From Streptomyces sp. ADI95-17 (GTDB lineage Bacteria; Actinomycetota; Actinomycetes; Streptomycetales; Streptomycetaceae), in contig NZ_ML123046.1 of the NCBI RefSeq assembly GCF_003846175.1, forward strand, positions 1,071,245 to 1,123,988: a stretch of 52,744 nt of DNA, in the 5' to 3' direction. The notes beneath the pieces are model-generated. The model was not told where the DNA came from and did not search any database. It was given only the letters and a program-made list of their open reading frames with translations. Position numbers and translations under genes: made by a program. Below, piece by piece: positions 8,696 through 16,202 of this stretch (its first letter is position 1; every line of letters starts with the position of its first letter).

Positions 8696-9588
8696 CCGTG
8701 CAAGCCGCCCCCGCCCGCCGCACCGCCCGGCGCCGGATCCGTCCCGGCCGGATCGGCGTCCACGCCTTCCTGATGGCGGTCTCCCTCGCCTTCCTCGCCC
8801 CGCTCCTGCTCGCGGTGTACGCGTCGCTGCGGCCGTACGACGAGACCGCCGAGCACGGCTACTTCTCGCTGCCGCGCCATCTCTCCCTGGACTACTACCG
8901 CCAGGCGTTCTCCGACTCAGGCATGACGAAGTACTTCGTCAACACCATGATCATCGCGGTCCCGGGGGTGCTCGTCACCCTCTTCCTCGCCTCGTTCGTG
9001 GCCTTCGCGCTGGCGCGCCTGAAGATGCGCGGCGGGCTCGTCCTGCTGATGCTCTTCACCGCCGGGAACCTGCTGCCGCAGCAGGTGATCGTGACGCCCC
9101 TGTACGTGGTGTTCAACCGGATCCCGCTGCCCTACTGGATGTCCGACTCGATGACGATGTACGACTCGTACTGGGCCGTCGTCGCCGTCCAGGTCGGATT
9201 CCAGCTCGGCTTCTGCGTCTTCGTCCTGGCCAACTTCATGCGCACCCTGCCGCAGGAGATCCTGGAGGCGGCCGTCGTCGACGGCGCGGGCGTCTGGACC
9301 CGGTACTGGCGGATCACCCTGCCGCTGTGCCGACCGGCCCTGGCCGCGCTCGGCACGCTCCAGTTCACCTGGATGTACAACGACTTCCTGTGGGCGCTGG
9401 TCTTCATCTCCGACGGCGACAAGCTCCCCATCACCTCGGCGCTGAACAACCTCAGGGGCCAGTTCTTCACGGACTACAACCTGCTCGCCGCGGGCTCGGT
9501 GATCGTCGCCCTGCCCACGATCGTGGTCTTCCTGCTGCTCCAGCGCCACTTCATCGCGGGCCTCACCCTCGGGTCCAGCAAGGGGTAG
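8692..9588 (+). CDS. Sugar ABC transporter permease (MalG/UgpE type)
   Basis: 298 residues from a TTG that overlaps the previous stop as TTGA. GAGGGGAG lies about 9 bases upstream, which favours this start over the GTG two codons later. The second channel half has about six helices and the EAA loop LEAAVVDGAGVWTRYWRITLP near residue 195. The C-terminal LTLGSSKG is typical of MalG-like permeases. It forms the heterodimeric pore with the upstream permease. No ATP-binding gene follows; the operon ends in a hairpin. Confidence 0.92.
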   Translation: MTVQAAPARRTARRRIRPGRIGVHAFLMAVSLAFLAPLLLAVYASLRPYDETAEHGYFSLPRHLSLDYYRQAFSDSGMTKYFVNTMIIAVPGVLVTLFLASFVAFALARLKMRGGLVLLMLFTAGNLLPQQVIVTPLYVVFNRIPLPYWMSDSMTMYDSYWAVVAVQVGFQLGFCVFVLANFMRTLPQEILEAAVVDGAGVWTRYWRITLPLCRPALAALGTLQFTWMYNDFLWALVFISDGDKLPITSALNNLRGQFFTDYNLLAAGSVIVALPTIVVFLLLQRHFIAGLTLGSSKG

Positions 9589-9627
9589 CCGCCGGACCCG
9601 GGGGAGCGGGACCGCTTCGGGCGGCTA
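9586..9627. terminator. Possible bidirectional terminator containing both stop codons
   Basis: TAGCCGCC and GGCGGCTA are perfect 8-base arms around a GC-rich loop. The outer bases of the arms are the stop codons of the permease (+) and of the excalibur protein (-), so both convergent genes end within this hairpin. Confidence 0.5.
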
Positions 9628-10146
9628 TTCGCAGGCCACCCCGTCCCCGTCCCGGTCGAGGTGGCGACCGTAGCCGGGCTCGCCCGCGTGGATGGGCGCG
9701 GCGCCCGCCGCGCGCACGGCGGTGCAGTTGGCGTAGTACGTGCTGGAGCTGCCCCCGCCCGAACCGGATCCGCCGGAGGAGCCGTCGTCCTCGGCCGCGG
9801 GCGGGACGGTCACCCTGACGGTGCGGGTCTTCGTGACGGTCGGCGCCGGCTCCGGGCTCGCGGTCACCGTCTCGGTGACCGACGGCGCCGGGGTGGCCGT
9901 CACCGTGGCCGTCGCGGTCACCGTCGCGGACGGCGCGGCCTTCGCTGCCGCGGTCTTCTGTGTCGCGGCGGGATCGTCCGCGGCCCCGATGCCCACGCCC
10001 ACGAGGAACAGGACGACTGCGGCCGGGATCACTATCCGCTTCCGCGCCCACTTCGGACGGCGGTCCGGCAGCGCGGGCGGTCCGTACGGGGTGCTGCCGG
10101 GCGGCGGTGGCGGCGGTCCCCACGGCGGTTGCTGGCTTTGAGACAT
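9625..10146 (-). CDS. Membrane-anchored excalibur calcium-binding-domain protein
   Basis: 173 residues. A proline-rich cytoplasmic N-terminus (WGPPPPPPGS) is followed by one membrane helix (IVIPAAVVLFLVGVGIGAA, about residues 38-56). A long Thr/Val/Ala-rich stalk and a Ser/Gly linker come next. The C-terminal excalibur domain has YYANCTAVRAAGAAPI and the EF-hand-like loop DRDGDGVACE. The domain is extracellular and is thought to bind calcium; its role in actinobacteria is not well defined. It probably acts at the cell surface. The ATG has an AGGGGG site 5-6 bases upstream. It stands alone, convergent with the sugar importer. Confidence 0.88.
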   Translation of the reverse strand: MSQSQQPPWGPPPPPPGSTPYGPPALPDRRPKWARKRIVIPAAVVLFLVGVGIGAADDPAATQKTAAAKAAPSATVTATATVTATPAPSVTETVTASPEPAPTVTKTRTVRVTVPPAAEDDGSSGGSGSGGGSSSTYYANCTAVRAAGAAPIHAGEPGYGRHLDRDGDGVACE

Positions 10147-10413
10147 ATGTCCCCCTGGTGCGGCTCATGGAGAGATGACCGTAACGGGCCCGGCGAGTGC
10201 CCAGGATTCGAATATTCCGGTGGTGATGAAATTGTGATGGTGGGGTGGAAGGGCTGTGGCCGTCCGGCGGTCGTCCGGAGATCGCGGCAGCTCGCGGTGG
10301 CACCGGCGGCGCACGGCCGCCGGTTCCGCCCGGGAAGCAGGCATCGCCACAACCGGGTTTTCGCGGCAGGGTGTTGCGGGCAAGCCACAGGGGGCTACGG
10401 AAGAGGGGGAACC
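10147..10413. other. Divergent promoter region
   Basis: This gap lies between the excalibur gene (-) and the kinase-Nudix gene (+). It contains a short A/T island around 10205-10235, including the palindrome GAATATTC, which is unusual against the local GC content and a plausible promoter or regulator site. No gene is seen in it. Confidence 0.4.
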
Positions 10414-11451
10414 GTGATCGTCTGGATCAACGGTGCGTTCGGCGTGGGCAAGACGAGCGCCGCGCGTGAACTGATCGATCTGATCCCGAACAGCACCTTC
10501 TACGACCCCGAACTGATCGGCGCGGGGCTGCGGCAGCTGCTGCCCCAGAAGAGACTCGCCGAGGTGGCGGACTTCCAGGACCTGCCGATCTGGCGGCGGC
10601 TGGTGGTGGACACCGCGGCGGCCCTGCTCGCCGAGGTGTCCGGTGTGCTGGTGGTGCCGATGACTCTGCTGAGGCAGGAGTACCGCGACGAGATCTTCGG
10701 AGGGCTGGCCTCCCGGCGCATCGCGGTGCGTCATGTCCTGCTCTCGTCGGAGGAAACGATCCTGCGCAAACGGATCGCCGACCGCGTGGAGTATCCCGAC
10801 GACCCGGCGCACAGCGACCGGGTACGGCAGTGGGCCCGCCAGCACATCGAGCCGTACCGCGCGGCCCTCGGCTGGCTCACCCGGGACGCCTACGCCATCG
10901 ACACCGGCGCGCTCACCCCGTACGGGACGGCCGAGCGCATCGCCGAGGCGGTCGGCAGCGGCGCCGCCACCCCGTGCGAGATCGTGCAGACACCCGAGCC
11001 GACCGCGGAGACCGTGGCGGCCGGCGTCCTGCTCTTCGACGAGCACGACAGGGTGCTGCTCGTCGACCCGACGTACAAGCCCGGCTGGGAATTCCCCGGC
11101 GGAGTCGTCGAGTCCGGTGAGGCACCTGCCCAGGCCGGCATCCGTGAGGTGGCCGAGGAGATAGGCATCCGTCTCGACCGGGTGCCGAAGCTCCTCGTCG
11201 TCGACTGGGAGGCACCCCGGCCGCCCGGCTACGGAGGCCTGCGGCTGCTCTTCGACGGCGGCCTGCTGACCGGCGCGGACGCGCAGCGGCTGCTGCTGCC
11301 CGGCTCCGAACTGCGCGGCTGGCGGTTCGTCACCGAGGCGGAAGCGGCCACCCTGCTGCCTCCGACCCGGTACGAACGCCTTCGCTGGGCGCTGCGTGCC
11401 CGGGAGCGGTCAGCCGTGCTCAATCTGGAGGCGGGCGTCCCGGTCGGCTGA
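10414..11451 (+). CDS. P-loop kinase-Nudix hydrolase fusion
   Basis: 345 residues. The N-terminal half is a P-loop small-molecule kinase with Walker A GAFGVGKTS at residues 7-15 and an AAA/shikimate-kinase-like layout. The C-terminal half is a Nudix domain. Its Nudix box runs from Gly230 to Ile252 and matches GX5EX7REUXEEXGU fully (GGVVESGE, then REVAEEIGI). The protein could phosphorylate one metabolite and hydrolyse a nucleoside-diphosphate derivative, but the substrates are unknown. The GTG has a strong AGAGGGGGA site directly upstream, which excludes the long open frame before it. Its 3' end overlaps the tail of an MBL-fold remnant on the other strand. Confidence 0.87.
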   Translation: MIVWINGAFGVGKTSAARELIDLIPNSTFYDPELIGAGLRQLLPQKRLAEVADFQDLPIWRRLVVDTAAALLAEVSGVLVVPMTLLRQEYRDEIFGGLASRRIAVRHVLLSSEETILRKRIADRVEYPDDPAHSDRVRQWARQHIEPYRAALGWLTRDAYAIDTGALTPYGTAERIAEAVGSGAATPCEIVQTPEPTAETVAAGVLLFDEHDRVLLVDPTYKPGWEFPGGVVESGEAPAQAGIREVAEEIGIRLDRVPKLLVVDWEAPRPPGYGGLRLLFDGGLLTGADAQRLLLPGSELRGWRFVTEAEAATLLPPTRYERLRWALRARERSAVLNLEAGVPVG

Positions 11452-11860
11452 GGCGCGCATCAGCACGGCGGCGTCCGCGGTGAGCGGTTCGCCGTGCCCG
11501 AAGCAGACCGTGGCCGGCTCCAGCGCGGCCAGCCGCCGGAAGGAGGCCACGGTCTGTGGCCCGGTCGATGTTCAGGACGCCGAGCATCACCCGGTCGACC
11601 CTGGCCACGGTGTCCCCGGTGAACAGCACGCCGTGCCGGGAAGATGGATCCCGATGCGGGACAGGAGCGGCGACGGCCTCCTCGCCCCGGATCACCGCGG
11701 CGTCCAGGCCATGGGCGAGGATCTCGGCACCGTGCCGGTCGGCGAGCTCCTGCGCCGCGCCGTAGTGGTCGCAGTGCCCATGGGTGATCACGATCCGGCC
11801 GATGCGGGCCGGGTCCAGGCCGAGACCGCGCACCGCACGGCGAACGTACGGGGACGGGCC
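11445..11860 (-). pseudogene. Metallo-beta-lactamase-fold hydrolase remnant
   Basis: On the minus strand, SPYVRRAVRGLGLDPARIG leads into IVITHGHCDHYGAAQELADR, the HxHxDH metal site of the MBL fold. After EEAVAAPV the sequence jumps to HGVLFTGDTVARV, so about 60 residues holding the next histidine are missing. Near 11556 the frame shifts: VASFRRLAALEPATVCFGHG and EPLTADAAVLM continue in another frame. The N-terminus before the metal site is also unrecognisable. It is a decayed gene with at least one deletion and one frameshift. It lies between the kinase-Nudix gene and the M20 peptidase. Confidence 0.8.
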
Positions 11861-11982
11861 CGCCCGCCGGGCGGATCTACGCTCTGGGCGAGCTTCGCCG
11901 AGCGCGCAGCTGGCCCGTACCCGCCCCGGCACCCCGCGGACCGGAAGGCCGCGGGGCGCCCGGGGGAGCGGGTGACGCTCGG

Positions 11983-13347
11983 TCAGGCCCGCTTCGATTC
12001 CGCGTAGTTGCGCAGGAACAGGGCCTCGGCGATCGACAGCCGCTCCAGCTCCTGGGGCGACACGCTCTCGTTCACCGCGTGGATCTGCGCCTCCGGCTCG
12101 CTCAGGCCGATCAGCAGGATCTCGGCCTGCGGGTACAGCGCGGCGAGGGTGTTGCAGAGCGGGATCGAGCCACCCATGCCGGACGTCTGCATCTTCTCGC
12201 CCGGGTACGCGGCCTCCATCGCCCGTGCCATCGACGTGTACGCCGGGCTGGAGGTGTCCGCGCGGAACGGCTGGCCCTGGCCGACCTGTTCCACCGCGAC
12301 CCTGGCGCCCCACGGGGCGTGCGCCTTCAGGTGGGTGGTCAGCAGCGCGGTCGCCTCGGCGGTGTCCTGGCCCGGCGGGACCCGAAGGCTGATCTGCGCC
12401 CGCGCGCTCGCCTGGAGCGACGGCGTCGCGCCGACCACCGGCGGGCAGTCGATGCCGATGACGGTGACCGCGGGCCGGGCCCAGATGCGGTCGGCGACCG
12501 TGCCCGAGCCGATCAGCCCGACACCGTCGAGGACCTTCGCGTCCTTGCGGAACTCGGCCTCCGGGTACTGCAGTCCGTCCCACTCGGTGTCCGTGGCGAG
12601 CCCGTCGACGGTCGTGGTGCCGTCCTCGGCGCGCAGCGACGCCAGCAGCTGGATCAGTGCGGCCAGCGCGTCCGGGGCGGCGCCGCCGAACTGCCCGGAG
12701 TGCAGGTTGCCTTCGAGGGTGTCCACGCGGACCCGCAGCATCGTCATGCCGCGCAGCGTCGCGGTGACCGTCGGCAGACCGACCCGGAAGTTGCCGGTGT
12801 CACCGATGACGATGGTGTCGGCCGCCAGCAGCTCGGGGTGCGCCTCCGCGTACCGCTCCAGACCGCCGGTGCCCTGCTCCTCGGAACCCTCGGCGATCAC
12901 CTTCACGGAGACCGGGACGCCTCCGTCGGCCTTGAGGGCACGCAGGGCGAGCAGGTGCATGATGAACCCGCCCTTGCAGTCGGCCGAGCCGCGGCCGTAC
13001 CAGCGGCCGTCCCGCTCCGTCAGCTCGAACGGGGGCGAGAGCCAGGCGGACTCGTCGAGCGGCGGCTGCACGTCGTAGTGCGCGTAGAGCAGTACGGTCG
13101 GGGCGCCGGCCGGGCCGGGCAGAAAGCCGTAGACCGACTGGGTGCCGTCGGGGGTGTCGAGAAGGGCGACATCCTGGAAGTCCTCGGCGCGCAGCGCGTC
13201 GGCGACCCAGCTGGCCGCCGCCTCGCACTCGCTCTTCGGGAACTGCGCGGGATCCGCCACCGACTGGAAGGCCACCAGCTCGGCCAGCTCCGCCTTGGCA
13301 CGGGGCATCAGCGAGGCGATGGTCTCGGAAATCGGACGGGCGGTCAT
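11983..13347 (-). CDS. M20-family metallopeptidase (dipeptidase)
   Basis: 454 residues, the size of M20 dipeptidases of the CNDP/PepV-like group. The dinuclear zinc ligands are all visible: His90 in LLYAHYDVQ, Asp123 in GRGSADCKGG, the Glu156-Glu157 pair in GSEEQGT, Asp183 in GDTGN, and a C-terminal His in IHAVNES. The dimerisation domain is inserted in the middle. It should cleave dipeptides or related amides in the cytoplasm. The ATG at this position has GAGGAG eight bases upstream. It is transcribed alone, divergent from the flavoprotein gene. Confidence 0.93.
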   Translation of the reverse strand: MTARPISETIASLMPRAKAELAELVAFQSVADPAQFPKSECEAAASWVADALRAEDFQDVALLDTPDGTQSVYGFLPGPAGAPTVLLYAHYDVQPPLDESAWLSPPFELTERDGRWYGRGSADCKGGFIMHLLALRALKADGGVPVSVKVIAEGSEEQGTGGLERYAEAHPELLAADTIVIGDTGNFRVGLPTVTATLRGMTMLRVRVDTLEGNLHSGQFGGAAPDALAALIQLLASLRAEDGTTTVDGLATDTEWDGLQYPEAEFRKDAKVLDGVGLIGSGTVADRIWARPAVTVIGIDCPPVVGATPSLQASARAQISLRVPPGQDTAEATALLTTHLKAHAPWGARVAVEQVGQGQPFRADTSSPAYTSMARAMEAAYPGEKMQTSGMGGSIPLCNTLAALYPQAEILLIGLSEPEAQIHAVNESVSPQELERLSIAEALFLRNYAESKRA

Positions 13348-13530
13348 GGGCACGCTCCTCGTGGGTGCGACGTTATGTGTACGAATCCGGCCACATGTGC
13401 ACCGAGTGTGCGGCATCGCATGCGGGACGAACGTACGGTCGATCCTCCCACAGCGGGGGCCGGGAGCAACGCGCCGTAGGATGCCGTGAGCAGCATGGGC
13501 CACTGGTGGGATCGGGAGCAGAAGCACATC

Positions 13531-14745
13531 GTGAGCAGCGAGAACGCAGACGCCGTACAGGAGCACGAAGAGTCGTCCGTGTGGGATGTCGTCGTAGTCG
13601 GCGGCGGACCGGCCGGAGCCTCGGCGGCATACGCGGCGGCGGTCGCCGGCCGACGGGTGCTGCTCCTTGAGAAGGCGGAGCTTCCCCGGTACAAGACATG
13701 CGGCGGCGGCATCATCGGGTTTTCACGTGATTCGCTGCCGCCCGGGTTCGAACTGCCGTTGCGGGACCGGATCCACGCGGTCACGTTCTCGCTCAACGGC
13801 AGGCTGGCACGGACCCGCCGCTCCAAGCGGATGCTCTTCGGGCTCATCAACCGCCCGGAGTTCGACGCGGGTCTGGTCGAGGAGGCGCAGAAGGCGGGCG
13901 CCGAACTGCGCACCGGTGCGACGGTGACGAGGGTTGAGCAGCACGGTGCCTCGGTGCCCGACCGGCGCACGGTCGCCGTGGTGCTCTCCGGCGGCGAGAC
14001 GGTCCTGGCCCGCGCGGTCGTCGGTGCCGACGGCAGCGCGGGGCGCATAGGGGCTCATGTCGGGGTGAAGCTCGACCAGGTGGACCTCGGCCTGGAGGCG
14101 GAGATCCCGGTTCCGGCCACGGTCGCGGAGGACTGGGCGGGGCGGGTGCTGATCGACTGGGGCCCCATGCCCGGCAGTTACGGCTGGGTCTTCCCCAAGG
14201 GCGACGTCCTGACGGTCGGTGTGATCTCGGCGCGGGGCGACGGCGCGGGAACCAAGCGGTACCTGGAGGACTTCATCGCCCGGCTCGGCCTGGCGGGTTT
14301 CGAGCCGAAGATCTCCTCCGGCCATCTGACGCGCTGCCGCAGCGACGACTCGCCGCTGTCGCGCGGGCGGGTGCTGGTGTGCGGTGACGCGGCGGGCCTG
14401 CTGGAGCCGTGGACCCGCGAGGGGATCTCCTTCGCGCTGCGGTCGGGGCGGCTGGCCGGTGAGTGGGCGGTCCGGATCGCGGAGTCGCACGATGCGGTGG
14501 ACGCCCGCCGTCAGGCGCTGAACTACGCGTTCGCCATCAAGGCGGGCCTCGGCGTCGAGATGGGTGTCGGACGGCGCATGCTGAAGCTGTTCGAGCGTCG
14601 GCCGGGGGTGCTGCACGCGGTGCTGACGGGATTCCGCCCGGCCTGGAACGCGTTCGCCGGAATCACCCGCGGCACGACCTCGCTCGGCGAACTGGTCCGT
14701 ACGCATCCGCTGGCGCAGCGGGCACTCAACGCCATGGACCGCTAG
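13531..14745 (+). CDS. Geranylgeranyl-reductase-family FAD-dependent oxidoreductase
   Basis: 404 residues. The Rossmann FAD site VVVGGGPAGASAAYAA is at residues 21-36. PRYKTCGGGI follows, the motif that marks the geranylgeranyl reductase (GGR) group of p-hydroxybenzoate-hydroxylase-type flavoproteins. The second FAD motif is RVLVCGDAAGLLEPWTREGI. Members reduce isoprenoid double bonds or oxidise small substrates; the exact role here is unknown. Menaquinone or membrane-lipid modification is possible. The start is uncertain: a GTG 45 bases upstream (13486) has AGGA five bases before it, but the typical N-terminus (SSENADAV) favours the GTG used here. Confidence 0.88.
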   Translation: MSSENADAVQEHEESSVWDVVVVGGGPAGASAAYAAAVAGRRVLLLEKAELPRYKTCGGGIIGFSRDSLPPGFELPLRDRIHAVTFSLNGRLARTRRSKRMLFGLINRPEFDAGLVEEAQKAGAELRTGATVTRVEQHGASVPDRRTVAVVLSGGETVLARAVVGADGSAGRIGAHVGVKLDQVDLGLEAEIPVPATVAEDWAGRVLIDWGPMPGSYGWVFPKGDVLTVGVISARGDGAGTKRYLEDFIARLGLAGFEPKISSGHLTRCRSDDSPLSRGRVLVCGDAAGLLEPWTREGISFALRSGRLAGEWAVRIAESHDAVDARRQALNYAFAIKAGLGVEMGVGRRMLKLFERRPGVLHAVLTGFRPAWNAFAGITRGTTSLGELVRTHPLAQRALNAMDR

Positions 14746-14819
14746 TGCCGTGACCGGCGATGTTTGCCGGGAGGGGTACTGGAGGTTCCTGCCGGACCGT
14801 CGACTGCCGGGCCGCCCGG

Positions 14820-15272
14820 TCAGCTCTCCACGGAGATGCGGAAGACCGGGTGGTCCGGGCAGGCCGCCAGCAGTTCGGCGTCCGAGGACTCCGCGGTGAC
14901 GCCCTGGAAGTAGTCGTTGACCTGCCAGCCCCACCGCTCCAGGTAGGCGCGGATGACCAGCGACTTCTGCTCGTCGTCCGGGATCTCCACGGCGATGAAC
15001 TCGCGGACCTTGCGGCCCACCCGCAGCTCGCCGCCGCCTGCCGCCCGCATGTTGCGCACCCACTGGGAGTGGCCGCGGGCGGAGACGAGGTACTGCGCGC
15101 CCTCATGGGTGTGGGGGTTCACGGGCACCCGCTGCATCTGCCCGCTCTTGCGGCCGCGCACCGACATCTCGGCCGAGCCGAACATGCTGAGGCCATGACG
15201 GGCGAGGCGGCCGACGATGCCGTTCATCCGGACGTTGAGGGCGCTGCCGCGAAGGTAGTACGGCTGAGACAT
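14820..15272 (-). CDS. Ddn-like nitroreductase/quinone reductase family protein
   Basis: 150 residues, the size of F420/deazaflavin-dependent split-barrel proteins of the Ddn/DUF385 family. The family core is seen in SVRGRKSGQMQRVPVNP and YLVSARGHSQWVRNM, with a C-terminal region FRISVES. These proteins use F420H2 to reduce quinones or nitro compounds; here this is inferred from family only. GGGGAG lies upstream of the ATG. It is divergent from a TetR gene, with paired palindromes between them, so TetR very probably controls it. Confidence 0.85.
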   Translation of the reverse strand: MSQPYYLRGSALNVRMNGIVGRLARHGLSMFGSAEMSVRGRKSGQMQRVPVNPHTHEGAQYLVSARGHSQWVRNMRAAGGGELRVGRKVREFIAVEIPDDEQKSLVIRAYLERWGWQVNDYFQGVTAESSDAELLAACPDHPVFRISVES

Positions 15273-15291
15273 GGTGACTCCCCACGTTTTT

Positions 15292-15306
15292 GAGAGCGGT
15301 GCTCTC
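15292..15306. promoter_or_regulatory. TetR operator copy 1
   Basis: GAGAGC-GGT-GCTCTC is a perfect inverted repeat with a 3-base spacer, 20 bases upstream of the Ddn-like start. Confidence 0.75.
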
Positions 15307-15345
15307 GCTTGAGATCAGTGTGCACGGGATGGGTGCTCAAAAGCA

Positions 15346-15358
15346 AGAGCACTGCTCT
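15346..15358. promoter_or_regulatory. TetR operator copy 2
   Basis: AGAGC-ACT-GCTCT repeats the same dyad 54 bases (about five helical turns) from copy 1 and 43 bases before the TetR start. A further half site, GGTGCTCTG, follows near 15370. Confidence 0.75.
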
Positions 15359-15400
15359 CGTTGTTGGTCGGTGCTCTGCTTTCGTGGCAGACTGCCGGCC

Positions 15401-16108
15401 ATGAGCACTGTCCGAGGAGCCAGGGAACGGGCCCGTATCGAGGTCACCGCCGCCATCAAGGACGAGGCGAGGAAACAGCTCGCGGCCGAGGGCGCCGCGA
15501 AGCTGTCGCTGCGCGCCGTCGCCCGGGAGCTCGGCATGGCGTCCTCCGCCGTCTACCGCTACTTCCCCAGCCGGGACGAGCTGCTCACCGCTCTGATCGT
15601 CGACGCGTACGACTCCGTGGGCGAGGCCGCCGAGGCCGCCCACCGGGCCGCTGCGGCCGGGACCGCCGGCCACCTCGCCCGCTGGATCGCCGTCACCCGC
15701 GCCGTGCGCGACTGGGCCCTCGCCCGCCCCCACGAGTACGCTCTGATCTACGGCTCGCCGGTGCCCGGCTACACCGCGCCGCAGGCGACGGTCGGCCCCG
15801 CCTCCCGCGTCGGCCTCGTCCTGATCGCCGTGGTCGCGGACGCCCACCGCACGGACGGCCTGGCCCTGCCGCCGCTCGCCGACGATCTGCGCGCGGAGGC
15901 CGTGCGGATGGTCACCGAATTCGCCCCCGGCCTCCCGCCGGAGGCCGCCCCCCCGCTGATCGCCGCCTGGGCGAAGCTGTTCGGGCTGATCTCCTTCGAG
16001 ATCTTCGGCCAGTTCCACCGGGTGGTGGAGGCCCGGGAGGCATTCTTCCGGGAGGCGGTCACCGAGATGGCCCGCACGGTCGGCCTGCCCGCCGACGAGA
16101 AGGGCTGA
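15401..16108 (+). CDS. TetR/AcrR-family transcriptional regulator
   Basis: 235 residues. The N-terminal helix-turn-helix is LSLRAVARELGMASSAVYRY, followed by FPSRDELL, both classic for TetR. The C-terminal ligand domain resembles the WHG-type TetR C-terminal domain (WAKLFGLISFEIFGQFH). It should repress the divergent Ddn-like gene and itself through the two AGAGCnnnGCTCT dyads. The inducer is unknown. The ATG was chosen because it gives the normal short N-terminal arm (STVRGARERARIEVTAAI); the open frame upstream runs through the operator. Confidence 0.92.
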   Translation: MSTVRGARERARIEVTAAIKDEARKQLAAEGAAKLSLRAVARELGMASSAVYRYFPSRDELLTALIVDAYDSVGEAAEAAHRAAAAGTAGHLARWIAVTRAVRDWALARPHEYALIYGSPVPGYTAPQATVGPASRVGLVLIAVVADAHRTDGLALPPLADDLRAEAVRMVTEFAPGLPPEAAPPLIAAWAKLFGLISFEIFGQFHRVVEAREAFFREAVTEMARTVGLPADEKG

Positions 16109-16124
16109 GGGCTCTCCCGTACGA

Positions 16125-16144
16125 CGTACTCCCCAGGGAGTACG
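16125..16144. promoter_or_regulatory. 20-bp palindrome upstream of the two-component operon
   Basis: CGTACTCCC-CA-GGGAGTACG has perfect 9-base arms. It ends 58 bases before the kinase start, and a TAGCGT -10-like element lies just before that start. A near-identical palindrome occurs upstream of the ABC transporter near 25.7 kb, so it is probably the response-regulator binding site. Confidence 0.8.
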
Positions 16145-16202
16145 GGTGATGACCACGCCCGGCTGACGCCCGGGGCGCGGCCCGCGGTCTAGCGTGGCCG
16201 GC

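Noticed and set aside
9661..10413. 250-residue N-terminal extension of the kinase-Nudix protein
   Set aside because: It runs antisense through the excalibur gene, while a strong ribosome site lies just before the GTG at 10414.
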